From Alphaproteobacteria bacterium (lineage in GTDB: Bacteria; Pseudomonadota; Alphaproteobacteria; Rhodospirillales; Magnetospirillaceae): 5,644 nt of DNA. Under the pieces are notes generated by a model, which searched no databases, was not told the origin of the DNA, and saw only the letters and a list, made by a program, of their open reading frames with translations. The position numbers and the translations under genes are program-made. How positions within the stretch are numbered: position 1 is the stretch's first letter; every line of letters begins with the position of its first letter. The stretch is taken from positions 1 through 5,644 of the forward strand of contig JADFZP010000240.1 in assembly GCA_015232485.1 (NCBI GenBank), written 5' to 3'. This document shows, in pieces, positions 1-5,416 of the stretch.

Positions 1-740
1 TGGGCGCCAGCCGGCGGGCCCGCGACAATCTGCGGCTCGCCTTCCCCGGCATCGGCGACGACGAGGTCGAGCGCATCGTCGCCGGAATGTGGGACAATCT
101 CGGCCGCGTGGTCGGCGAGTTTCCGCATCTGAAACGCCTGTCGCGCGAGCGGGTCGAGGTCGTGGGGACCGAGCACCTGCTCGCGGTGCGCGACGACGGC
201 CGGCCCGGTCTGCTCTTCTCGGCCCATTTGGGCAATTGGGAGGTGCTGGCCGGCTGCGCCAGCCTGCTCGACTTGCCGCTGGCCCTGGTCTATCGCGCCG
301 CCAACAATCCGCATGTCGAGCGGCTGTATCGCGAGGGGCGAAGCGATCTGGGCGGCGAATACCTGCCCAAGGGCGCCGAGGGGGCGCGCGGCGCCTTGTC
401 CGCCCTGCGCGCCGGTCGCCATCTCGGCATGCTGGTCGATCAGAAGATGAACGACGGCATCGCGGTGCCGTTTTTCGGCCGGCCGGCGATGACCGCCCCG
501 GCGCTGGCCCAGTTCGCCCTGCGGCTGCGCTGCCCGGTGCTGCCGGCCCACGTCGAGCGGTTGGAGGGGGCGCGGTTCCGCATCGTCGTCGAGCCGCCCT
601 TGGCGCTGCCCGACAGCGGCGACCGCAAGGCCGACGCGCTCGATCTGATGACCACCGTCAACGCCCGGTTGGAAAGCTGGATCAGGGAGCGGCCGGAACA
701 ATGGCTGTGGCTGCACCGTCGCTGGCCAAGCTGTCCTTGA
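1..740 (+). CDS. Lipid A / lysophospholipid acyltransferase, LpxL/HtrB family (5' end outside window)
   Basis: This is the C-terminal part of a membrane-associated acyltransferase of the LpxL/LpxM (HtrB/MsbB) family. These enzymes move an acyl chain from acyl-ACP onto a lipid A precursor at the cytoplasmic face of the inner membrane. The reading frame is open from base 3, so the start lies upstream. Frame-3 residues before the ATG at 87 (SRRARDNLRLAFPG) look like the usual family N-terminal region, so 87 is not the start. The catalytic HX4E motif is present as HLGNWE at about 225-242. A second family block, VDQKMNDGIAVPFFGRPAMT, follows at about 436-495. About 245 residues are visible against roughly 290-300 for the family, so some 50 are missing. 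Which acyl position or lipid it modifies cannot be read from this fragment; an ornithine-lipid or other lysophospholipid acyltransferase is possible. Family call is secure, subtype is not. Confidence 0.9.
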   Translation, partial: GASRRARDNLRLAFPGIGDDEVERIVAGMWDNLGRVVGEFPHLKRLSRERVEVVGTEHLLAVRDDGRPGLLFSAHLGNWEVLAGCASLLDLPLALVYRAANNPHVERLYREGRSDLGGEYLPKGAEGARGALSALRAGRHLGMLVDQKMNDGIAVPFFGRPAMTAPALAQFALRLRCPVLPAHVERLEGARFRIVVEPPLALPDSGDRKADALDLMTTVNARLESWIRERPEQWLWLHRRWPSCP

Positions 741-765
741 CCTCCTCCCCCGTCCGACATATCTC
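737..765 (+). promoter_or_regulatory. Candidate sigma70-type promoter for def
   Basis: TTGACC (737-742) matches the -35 consensus at five of six bases. A 17-base spacer separates it from TATCTC (760-765), a weak -10 with three of six matches. Transcription would start near 772, giving a leader of about 24 bases before the def ATG at 796. The -35 overlaps the stop codon of the acyltransferase gene. The pyrimidine-rich spacer and weak -10 leave this uncertain, and def may also be read through from upstream. Confidence 0.4.
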
Positions 766-795
766 ACCTTTGGTTCCCCTGAAGAACTGGTAGCC

Positions 796-1302
796 ATGGC
801 CCTGCGTCCCATTCTCGTCGCGCCCGATCCGCGCCTGAAGGCGAAGTGCCTCCCCGTCGCGAAAGTCGACGGCGAGGTCGCCAGCCTGATGGACGACCTG
901 CTGGAAACCATGTACGCCGCCCCCGGCATCGGCTTGGCGGCGCCGCAGGTCGGCGCCTCGCTGCGCGTGCTGGTCATCGACCTCGCCAAGGACGGCGAGG
1001 AGCCCCAGCCCCTGCGCATCGCCAATCCCGAATTCGTGTGGCTGTCCGACGAGGACCGCTCCTACGAGGAAGGCTGCCTGTCGGTGCCCGAGCATTACGC
1101 CGAGGTCACCCGCCCCGCCGCCCTGCGCCTGCGCTACCTCGACCACCAGAACGAGATCCGCGAACTGGACGCCGAGGGCCTGCTGGCCACGGTGATCCAG
1201 CACGAGATGGACCATCTCGACGGCGTCTTGTTCATCGATCACCTGTCGAACTTGAAGCGCAACATGATCTTGCGCAAACTGACCAAGGCGCGCGCCCGGT
1301 AG
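796..1302 (+). CDS. def: Peptide deformylase
   Basis: Cytosolic metalloenzyme that removes the N-formyl group from nascent polypeptides before methionine aminopeptidase acts. All three family motifs are intact in the 168-residue product: GIGLAAPQ at residues 44-51, EGCLS with metal-ligand Cys94, and QHEMDH with His136, catalytic Glu137 and His140. Length is normal for type I bacterial deformylases (about 165-180). The C-terminus is basic (NLKRNMILRKLTKARAR), as is common in proteobacterial enzymes. The ATG at 796 gives the standard N-terminus (ALRPILVAPDPRL). The ribosome site is weak; GAAGAA at 781-786 is the nearest purine stretch. fmt, a frequent downstream partner, is absent: the next gene is convergent and unrelated. 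Function is certain from the motifs. Confidence 0.98.
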   Translation: MALRPILVAPDPRLKAKCLPVAKVDGEVASLMDDLLETMYAAPGIGLAAPQVGASLRVLVIDLAKDGEEPQPLRIANPEFVWLSDEDRSYEEGCLSVPEHYAEVTRPAALRLRYLDHQNEIRELDAEGLLATVIQHEMDHLDGVLFIDHLSNLKRNMILRKLTKARAR

Positions 1303-1320
1303 GGGGCACTCAATCTTCCA

Positions 1321-1362
1321 GCCGCCATTGAGGCGGCGGCCAAGGGCGCCGGCACGGCGCCC
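1321..1362. terminator. Two adjacent GC hairpins between convergent genes, terminator-like
   Basis: GCCGCC (1321-1326) pairs perfectly with GGCGGC (1332-1337) around a 5-base loop. GGGCGCC (1344-1350) pairs perfectly with GGCGCCC (1356-1362) around another 5-base loop. They sit just after def and just after the end of the convergent membrane-protein gene, where a shared terminator is expected. Neither strand has a clear T-run after a stem, so this is not a textbook intrinsic terminator. They could act as RNA 3'-end stabilisers, assist Rho-dependent ends, or simply reflect GC-rich sequence. Confidence 0.4.
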
Positions 1363-1384
1363 GCCCGGCGAGGGGCGAACACGA

Positions 1385-1801
1385 CTACTTATTAAAATAC
1401 CGTTTCTGCTTCTGGCCGGTGAGCCGGACGACGATGTGCCCCCACGACAAGCCGACCGCCAGCAGCGTGGCCAGCGAGACGAGCAGCGTCGTCTCGATCA
1501 GGCCGCGCGCGTCCATCGTTTGGTGGCCGAGCCGCAACACCTCGGCCACCGTCAGGCCCGAAGCGACCACGCCGGCCAGCATGCCCAACAGGCCGATCGA
1601 CATCAGGACGGCGTGGAACAGGAATAGATAGGCGCCCAGCAGCGCCACCCCGGCCAGCGCGTCGACGAAGAAATAGCCGCGCCCCTCCCACATCCAATGG
1701 GCATAGGAATAGCCGCTCGGATTGTAGGTCATCAAGACCAGGAACTGGCAGACCAGCCAGCGCGTGGCGAAGTGGGGGAAGGAGAAGGCCCGTCCGGCCA
1801 T
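1385..1801 (-). CDS. Small four-helix membrane protein of the TYNPSG type (DUF6524-like), copy A
   Basis: Predicted inner-membrane protein of 138 residues and unknown function. It begins MAGRAFSFPHFATRWL and carries a conserved TYNPSG block (residues 25-30) followed by SYAHW. Hydrophobic segments lie at about 13-25, 44-65, 67-89 and 100-122. A basic tail (VVRLTGQKQKRYFNK) suggests a cytoplasmic C-terminus. The start at 1801 was chosen because it aligns with the N-terminus of the paralog at 2686-3114 (MANDAAPFSFPHLAARWL). In-frame ATGs at 1840 and 1957 would add an unmatched extension, and the latter would run into mlaA. A GGCGGAG stretch lies about 13 bases upstream, farther than ideal. I believe the family is the one called DUF6524, but this is from memory. 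The gene is divergent from mlaA and convergent with def. Gene call is strong, role unknown. Confidence 0.85.
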   Translation of the reverse strand: MAGRAFSFPHFATRWLVCQFLVLMTYNPSGYSYAHWMWEGRGYFFVDALAGVALLGAYLFLFHAVLMSIGLLGMLAGVVASGLTVAEVLRLGHQTMDARGLIETTLLVSLATLLAVGLSWGHIVVRLTGQKQKRYFNK

Positions 1802-1896
1802 CGAGGGTTGGCGCTCCGCCCAATGTGGAAAACGTATCATCGCACGCGGCGAGGCGATATTATCCGCATTCTTCGCGCCGCGCAGGGGGAAAGCCA
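1802..1896. promoter_or_regulatory. Divergent intergenic region between membrane protein A and mlaA
   Basis: These 95 bases must hold the promoters for both divergent genes. The AT-richest part is at 1857-1864. On the plus strand it reads TATTAT (1858-1863), a fair -10 for mlaA; on the minus strand it reads GATAAT (1864-1859), a fair -10 for the membrane-protein gene. Neither has a convincing -35 at 16-18 bases. Overlapping back-to-back -10 elements would make the two promoters compete, but this is a guess from composition. Confidence 0.3.
1884..1890 (+). promoter_or_regulatory. Ribosome binding site fixing the mlaA start
   Basis: AGGGGGA at 1884-1890 lies six bases before the ATG at 1897. 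This favours 1897 over the upstream in-frame ATG at 1825. The ATG at 1897 also places a clean signal peptide at the protein N-terminus. Confidence 0.7.
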
Positions 1897-2670
1897 ATGA
1901 TCCGTTTCCGCATCGCCATCGCCCTGGCCGGGGCGCTGCTCGCCTCGCGGGCGGCATGGGCGGGCGACGAGGCGGTTCCCTTCTCGCCGGCCCGCTTCCG
2001 CCAGGAGGTGGCGCGCCCCGTCATGCTCCAGGACCACCGGATCGAGGCGCTCGACGATCCCTTCGAGTCGGTGAACCGCCGCCTGCACGCCTTCAACCGC
2101 TTTCTCTACCACCAGGTCTTCGACCCGGCCGCCGACCTGTTCGAGAGCGCCGCCCCGGACGGCGTGCGATCGGGCCTGCGCAACGCCTTCGCCAATCTGC
2201 GCGAGCCGATCACCGCCGGCAGCGCCGTGATGATGGCCGAATGGAGCGACGCCGCCACCGCCTCGGCGCGCTTCGGCGTCAACAGCACGCTGGGCGTCCT
2301 GGGCCTTTTCGACCCGGCCGCCGCGATGGGCATGCCGCGCCGGACGCGCACCCTGGACGAGGCGTTCTGCCGCTGGGGCCTGTCGCCCGGCCCCTATTTC
2401 GTGATGCCGGCCTTCGGCCCCTCGTCGGTCCGCGGCACCGCCGCGCGGCTGGCCACCATCACCGCGCAATACGCGGTGCTGGGCGCGCTGGTCATCCCCT
2501 ACCGGGTCGGCGACACCCTGGTCCAATATGTCGACGTGCGCAAACGCATGCGGCTGGTCGAGGAAATGTCGCTCGACGACTACGCGGCCTTCCTGGCGGT
2601 CTATCAGCAGGTCACCCGGCTTCACTGCGGCGCCCAAACGCCGCTGGAGCAGGAACTGTTCGCCCGCTGA
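1897..2670 (+). CDS. mlaA: MlaA (VacJ) outer-membrane phospholipid-removal protein
   Basis: MlaA is the outer-membrane component of the Mla pathway. It forms a channel that lets phospholipids leave the outer leaflet and passes them to periplasmic MlaC. The 257-residue product shows the family blocks in order: DPFESVNRRLHAFNRFLY (54-71), NLREP (100-104), RFGVNSTLGVLGLFDPA (125-141) and WGLSPGPYFVMPAFGPSS (160-177). A signal peptide covers residues 1-22, with likely cleavage after AWA and before GDE. No lipobox cysteine is present; the only cysteines are Cys158 and Cys244. The classical E. coli protein is a lipoprotein, so anchoring here probably differs. The start is supported by a strong ribosome site. 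A membrane-protein gene follows after 15 bases, probably in the same operon. mlaC and the mlaFEDB genes are not in this window. Family assignment is firm. Confidence 0.94.
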   Translation: MIRFRIAIALAGALLASRAAWAGDEAVPFSPARFRQEVARPVMLQDHRIEALDDPFESVNRRLHAFNRFLYHQVFDPAADLFESAAPDGVRSGLRNAFANLREPITAGSAVMMAEWSDAATASARFGVNSTLGVLGLFDPAAAMGMPRRTRTLDEAFCRWGLSPGPYFVMPAFGPSSVRGTAARLATITAQYAVLGALVIPYRVGDTLVQYVDVRKRMRLVEEMSLDDYAAFLAVYQQVTRLHCGAQTPLEQELFAR

Positions 2671-2685
2671 CGCCCGCAAGACAAG

Positions 2686-3114
2686 ATGGCCAACGACGCC
2701 GCGCCCTTCAGCTTTCCCCACCTCGCCGCCCGCTGGCTGGCGGCGCTGTTCGTCGTGCTGGCCACCTACAATCCCAGCGGAAAATCCTATTGGCACTGGC
2801 TGGTCGACGGGACCGACGACCGCTGGTCGCTGAAGCTCTTGATCGGGCTGGCGCTCTTGATCCTCAATCTGACGCTGGTGCTGGCCACCATGCGCTCGCT
2901 GGGCGCGCTGGGCGTGGTCACCGCCGCCGCCTTCTTCGGCACCGTCATCTGGACGATGTGGGATTTGGGCTTTCTGCGCAGCCTGGAGACCTGGACCTGG
3001 GTCACCATCGTGCTGGTCACCGCCGGCAGCATCCTGGGCATCGGCGTGTCGTGGTCCTACATCCGCGCCCGGATGTCCGGCCAGCTCGACAGCAACGACG
3101 TGACCTTGAGATAG
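2686..3114 (+). CDS. Small four-helix membrane protein of the TYNPSG type (DUF6524-like), copy B
   Basis: Predicted inner-membrane protein of 142 residues and unknown function, paralogous to the minus-strand gene at 1385-1801. Shared features are FSFPH-x-A-x-RWL (residues 8-18), TYNPSG (27-32), SY-x-HW (34-38) and a C-terminal G-x-SW (120-123) with a basic stretch and SGQ (131-133). Hydrophobic segments lie at about 14-28, 48-67, 70-92 and 102-124. It starts 15 bases after the mlaA stop with no strong ribosome site of its own, so it is probably co-transcribed and may be translationally coupled to mlaA. Its TAG stop (3112-3114) is one base from the stop of the convergent gene. The family name DUF6524 is from memory. 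Gene is secure, function unknown; a link to Mla function rests only on position. Confidence 0.87.
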   Translation: MANDAAPFSFPHLAARWLAALFVVLATYNPSGKSYWHWLVDGTDDRWSLKLLIGLALLILNLTLVLATMRSLGALGVVTAAAFFGTVIWTMWDLGFLRSLETWTWVTIVLVTAGSILGIGVSWSYIRARMSGQLDSNDVTLR

Positions 3115-3115
3115 A

Positions 3116-3577
3116 TCAGATCTTGTTGTACCAGCGGCGCGAGCCGAGGCGGGCCCAGTTGCGCGCGGGGTTGAGCCGTTGTTCCTCGGCCAGCGCCTTG
3201 ATGCGGCGGCGGGTTTCGGCTTCGGCCAGGACGTGGTTGGTCAGGGCTTGGTAGATGCCCACGGCGTCTTGGAACTGCCGGGGCGACAGCCGTCCGCTCT
3301 TGCCCATCTGCGCCAAATAGGTGCGCATCTGCGCCTGGGCTTGGCTTTCGACGGCGATGCCGCGATTGACCGCCGCGCCGTACATCGCGCCGCGGGCGTC
3401 GTCGAGGCCCAGCCCGAATTCGGTCACCCCGATCCGCAACACCGACAATTCCTCGTCGACGGCGAGCAGGCGCCCCTGGGTCGCATGCAGAACCACATAC
3501 TCGGCGAAACGCTGCCGGCGCGCTTGGCACTGGCAGTTTTCCCTCGCCGGCAACGCCACGAATTCCTGTACCGCCAT
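3116..3577 (-). CDS. Unrecognised 153-residue soluble protein
   Basis: I do not recognise this family. The product has no signal peptide and no membrane segment. It is rich in Ala, Arg, Gln and Glu and looks mostly helical. Near the N-terminus is a CxC pair (Cys15, Cys17) followed by basic residues. The middle (about 45-75) contains VLRIGVTEFGLGLDDARG. Residues 98-135 look like long charged helices, and the C-terminus is basic and aromatic (NWARLGSRRWYNKI). Codon use matches the neighbours, with GC-rich third positions, and a good promoter sits upstream, so the gene looks real. The ATG at 3577 is preceded only by a weak purine stretch (GACGGGC). It is convergent with the membrane-protein gene and divergent from the PstS-like gene. 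It could be a small regulatory or adaptor protein, but nothing in the sequence proves that. Confidence 0.75.
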   Translation of the reverse strand: MAVQEFVALPARENCQCQARRQRFAEYVVLHATQGRLLAVDEELSVLRIGVTEFGLGLDDARGAMYGAAVNRGIAVESQAQAQMRTYLAQMGKSGRLSPRQFQDAVGIYQALTNHVLAEAETRRRIKALAEEQRLNPARNWARLGSRRWYNKI

Positions 3578-3609
3578 AAGCCCGTCACCCGCGTCCCATA
3601 CCGAACGGA

Positions 3610-3638
3610 TTTATACCCCGAACCGCATGGGCCGTAAA
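3610..3638 (-). promoter_or_regulatory. Candidate sigma70-type promoter for the 153-residue protein gene
   Basis: Read on the minus strand, TTTACG (3638-3633, four of six matches to the -35) is followed by a 17-base spacer and TATAAA (3615-3610, five of six matches to the -10). Transcription would start near 3603, leaving a leader of about 26 bases before the ATG at 3577. This is the best-formed promoter in the window. Confidence 0.5.
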
Positions 3639-3640
3639 GC

Positions 3641-3669
3641 TTGCCCGCCATTGCCGAGTGGTGCAAATT
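3641..3669 (+). promoter_or_regulatory. Possible promoter for the PstS-like operon
   Basis: TTGCCC (3641-3646), a 17-base spacer and CAAATT (3664-3669) give a weak sigma70-like match (four and three of six). No paired CTGTCAT repeats of the kind that make a Pho box are visible in 3578-3701, so phosphate-starvation control is not supported here. Confidence 0.28.
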
Positions 3670-3687
3670 GGGTGTGTAGAAAACGCT

Positions 3688-3694
3688 GGGGGGG
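3688..3694 (+). promoter_or_regulatory. G7 tract acting as ribosome binding site for a GTG start
   Basis: Seven consecutive G residues end seven bases before the GTG at 3702. They are the only credible ribosome site for this gene and support the GTG start. That start also gives a complete signal peptide. A homopolymer here could in principle slip in length, but seven is short. Confidence 0.5.
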
Positions 3695-3701
3695 TTAGCG
3701 C

Positions 3702-4772
3702 GTGTCGATCAAACTTGGGGTGGCCATTCTGATGGCCGGAATGGTGGCGAGCGCGGCGGCGTCCGCACAGGACTTGCCCAGCAAGGATTTCGCGCTGCGC
3801 AAGCAGCTCACCATCGTCGGATCGACGTCGATGCGGCCTTACCTCGAGGCGACCTCGGCCGACTTCGTGGCCAACACGAAGCTTCCCGAGCCGGTGCTCG
3901 ACCTTAAATCGACGGGCGAGGGAATCGATCGCTTCTGCTCGGGGGTCGGCGTCGATTTCCCCGATATCGCGGCCGCCTCGCGCCGGATCACGCGCAGCGA
4001 GTTCAAGCGCTGCCGCGAGAACCAAATCGGCGACATCATCGAGATCGTGATCGGGCACAGCGCCGTCGCGATCGTCGTCCCCAAGGGTCATCCGGTGATG
4101 GACCTGACCCAACGCGAGTTTTTCGCGGCGCTCGCCGACGAAGTGCCCGCCAACGGCGACTTCGTGCAGAATCCGACCCGCACCTGGAAGGACGTTCACC
4201 CCCGGCTGCCCGCCAACGAGATCAAGATATTGTTGCCGAGCCGCGAGTCCGGGACTCGCCAAACCTTCAATGATCGGATGCTTGAAGCGGGATGCCGCCA
4301 CGTGCCCGAGATCCGCACCATCTCGATCGCTTCGTACCGCGTCGCCCGCTGCACCACGCCACGCGATGACGGCGCGGTGATCGAGATCCCCGACCGGATC
4401 ACGCTTTCCGAAGTGATGGCCGGGGCCCGTCCGGGCACCATCGCCGTGGTGCCGCGCGAGGCATGGCTGGCCGAGCAGGCCCGGTTCGACGTGATGCCGG
4501 TCGCCGGCCTGCTGCCCACCGTCGAGAGCATCCAGAACGACGAATATGAACTGAGCCGTCATCTCTACCTCTATTTCAAGACCGCCCACATGCGCGACAG
4601 CCGCGGCTTCGGCATCACCCGGGGCCTGCGCGAATACATGCTGGCCACCACCAGCGACGGGCTTGGCGAGCCGGGCGGCACGTTCGAGAAGCTCGGCCTG
4701 GTCCTGCTGCGCGCCGAGGAGCGCGCCGCCGACCGGTTGGAGACCATTTTGATGCGGCCGTTGGAACGGTGA
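3702..4772 (+). CDS. PstS-like phosphate-binding-type periplasmic protein
   Basis: Predicted exported substrate-binding protein of 356 residues in the PstS-like family (PBP_like_2 type fold). A signal peptide spans residues 1-22, cleaving after ASA and before QDL. Ligand-site blocks seen in PstS proteins follow in order: GSTSMRPY (40-47), STGEG (70-74), PDIAAASRRI (87-96, with a probable ligand Asp88), ESGTRQTF (182-189) and a late LSRHLYLYF (284-292). Four cysteines (79, 104, 198, 217) could form two disulfides in the periplasm. The Arg usually four residues before the SGT motif is displaced to two before it (Arg181), so phosphate specificity is not assured. The GTG start is chosen for the G-rich ribosome site and signal peptide. 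No pstC, pstA, pstB or phoU is adjacent. Two unknown exported proteins follow closely, suggesting an operon. Fold confident; ligand and role uncertain. Confidence 0.88.
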   Translation: MSIKLGVAILMAGMVASAAASAQDLPSKDFALRKQLTIVGSTSMRPYLEATSADFVANTKLPEPVLDLKSTGEGIDRFCSGVGVDFPDIAAASRRITRSEFKRCRENQIGDIIEIVIGHSAVAIVVPKGHPVMDLTQREFFAALADEVPANGDFVQNPTRTWKDVHPRLPANEIKILLPSRESGTRQTFNDRMLEAGCRHVPEIRTISIASYRVARCTTPRDDGAVIEIPDRITLSEVMAGARPGTIAVVPREAWLAEQARFDVMPVAGLLPTVESIQNDEYELSRHLYLYFKTAHMRDSRGFGITRGLREYMLATTSDGLGEPGGTFEKLGLVLLRAEERAADRLETILMRPLER

Positions 4773-4786
4773 CGGGGGAATTCGAG

Positions 4787-5416
4787 ATGAAAACACGGAC
4801 CGCACTCGCGCTCGCGGCGCTGCTCCTCGCGGCGCCGCCCGCCTTCGCCGCCCAACCGACCGTCGCCGAGGTCGAAGGCTCGCTGATCTACAAGGCCGAG
4901 GACTCCGCCGGCAGCGTCTGGCGTGGCATCAAGAACGGATTCTGGACGGTGCTCGACGCCATCACCCCCAGCCCGACCAACTTCGCCCGACGGGTGGCCG
5001 GCGACGAACGCGACGGGTCGCCGTTCTGGACCTTGCTGAAGGACGCCGGCTACAAGCTGAAGGAAGTCCATACCGACGTCGGCATCATCCCCGGCATCTC
5101 GGCCACCTTCGTCCTGGCCCGTGAATTGTCCGAGGCCGACCGCGAATATGTCGAGCGGCGTCTCGACAAATTCGCCGCCCAGGAAAGCGGGCTGGTTGCG
5201 CGCATGCAGCGCGGGATCATCAACGTCCTGCTCGAGGCCAGCGAATTGGGCAAGTTCCAGGTCGACAAACTGGACGTGGTCTTGCTGCCGCTGCCCAAGG
5301 CGGCGTTCTCGCTGGCTCCGGCCGAGATGGTGCTGAGCGACGAGCACAGCGAGTTGATGCGGGTTTTGGACGAAATCCGTGGCCAAAACCGCCGGCATGT
5401 TCCGCTCACCAACTAG
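4787..5416 (+). CDS. Unrecognised exported protein, 209 residues
   Basis: I do not recognise a named family. The N-terminus is a clear signal peptide (MKTRTALALAALLLAAPPAFA, cleavage near residue 21-22), so the mature protein of about 188 residues should be periplasmic or beyond. It has no cysteine and no later membrane helix. Notable blocks are WRGIKNGFWTVLDAI (45-59), AGYKLKEVHTDVGIIPG (87-103), LARELSEADREYVERRLDKF (110-129) and VDKLDVVLLPLP (159-170). The profile is mixed alpha/beta with a charged central helix. The ATG at 4787 is preceded by GGGGGAA (4774-4780) six bases away and is preferred over the GTG at 4769, which overlaps the previous stop and would put acidic residues before the signal peptide. 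It lies 14 bases after the PstS-like gene and overlaps the next, so one operon is likely. Gene is secure, function unknown. Confidence 0.85.
   Translation: MKTRTALALAALLLAAPPAFAAQPTVAEVEGSLIYKAEDSAGSVWRGIKNGFWTVLDAITPSPTNFARRVAGDERDGSPFWTLLKDAGYKLKEVHTDVGIIPGISATFVLARELSEADREYVERRLDKFAAQESGLVARMQRGIINVLLEASELGKFQVDKLDVVLLPLPKAAFSLAPAEMVLSDEHSELMRVLDEIRGQNRRHVPLTN

Noticed and set aside
1825..1896. Upstream ATG at 1825 as the mlaA start
   Set aside because: It would add 24 residues before the signal peptide; the ATG at 1897 has AGGGGGA six bases upstream and an immediate signal peptide.
1837..2796. Minus-strand open frame of 319 codons antisense to mlaA
   Set aside because: The product is Gly/Arg/Val-rich with no motif, and mlaA is unambiguous on the other strand.
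1764..3254. Plus-strand open frame of 496 codons overlapping mlaA in another frame
   Set aside because: Its product is dominated by Arg/Gly/Pro/Ala repeats, and mlaA and the following membrane protein explain the region in better frames.
3578..3701. Pho box upstream of the PstS-like gene
   Set aside because: No paired CTGTCAT-like repeats with the right spacing are present on either strand.
4769..4786. GTG at 4769 overlapping the PstS-like stop as start of the 209-residue protein
   Set aside because: It has a poor ribosome site and puts acidic residues before the signal peptide; ATG 4787 has GGGGGAA at good spacing.
3585..4805. Minus-strand open frame of 406 codons covering the PstS-like gene
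   Set aside because: The plus strand here has a signal peptide and PstS motifs; the antisense product resembles no family and is a codon-bias artefact.
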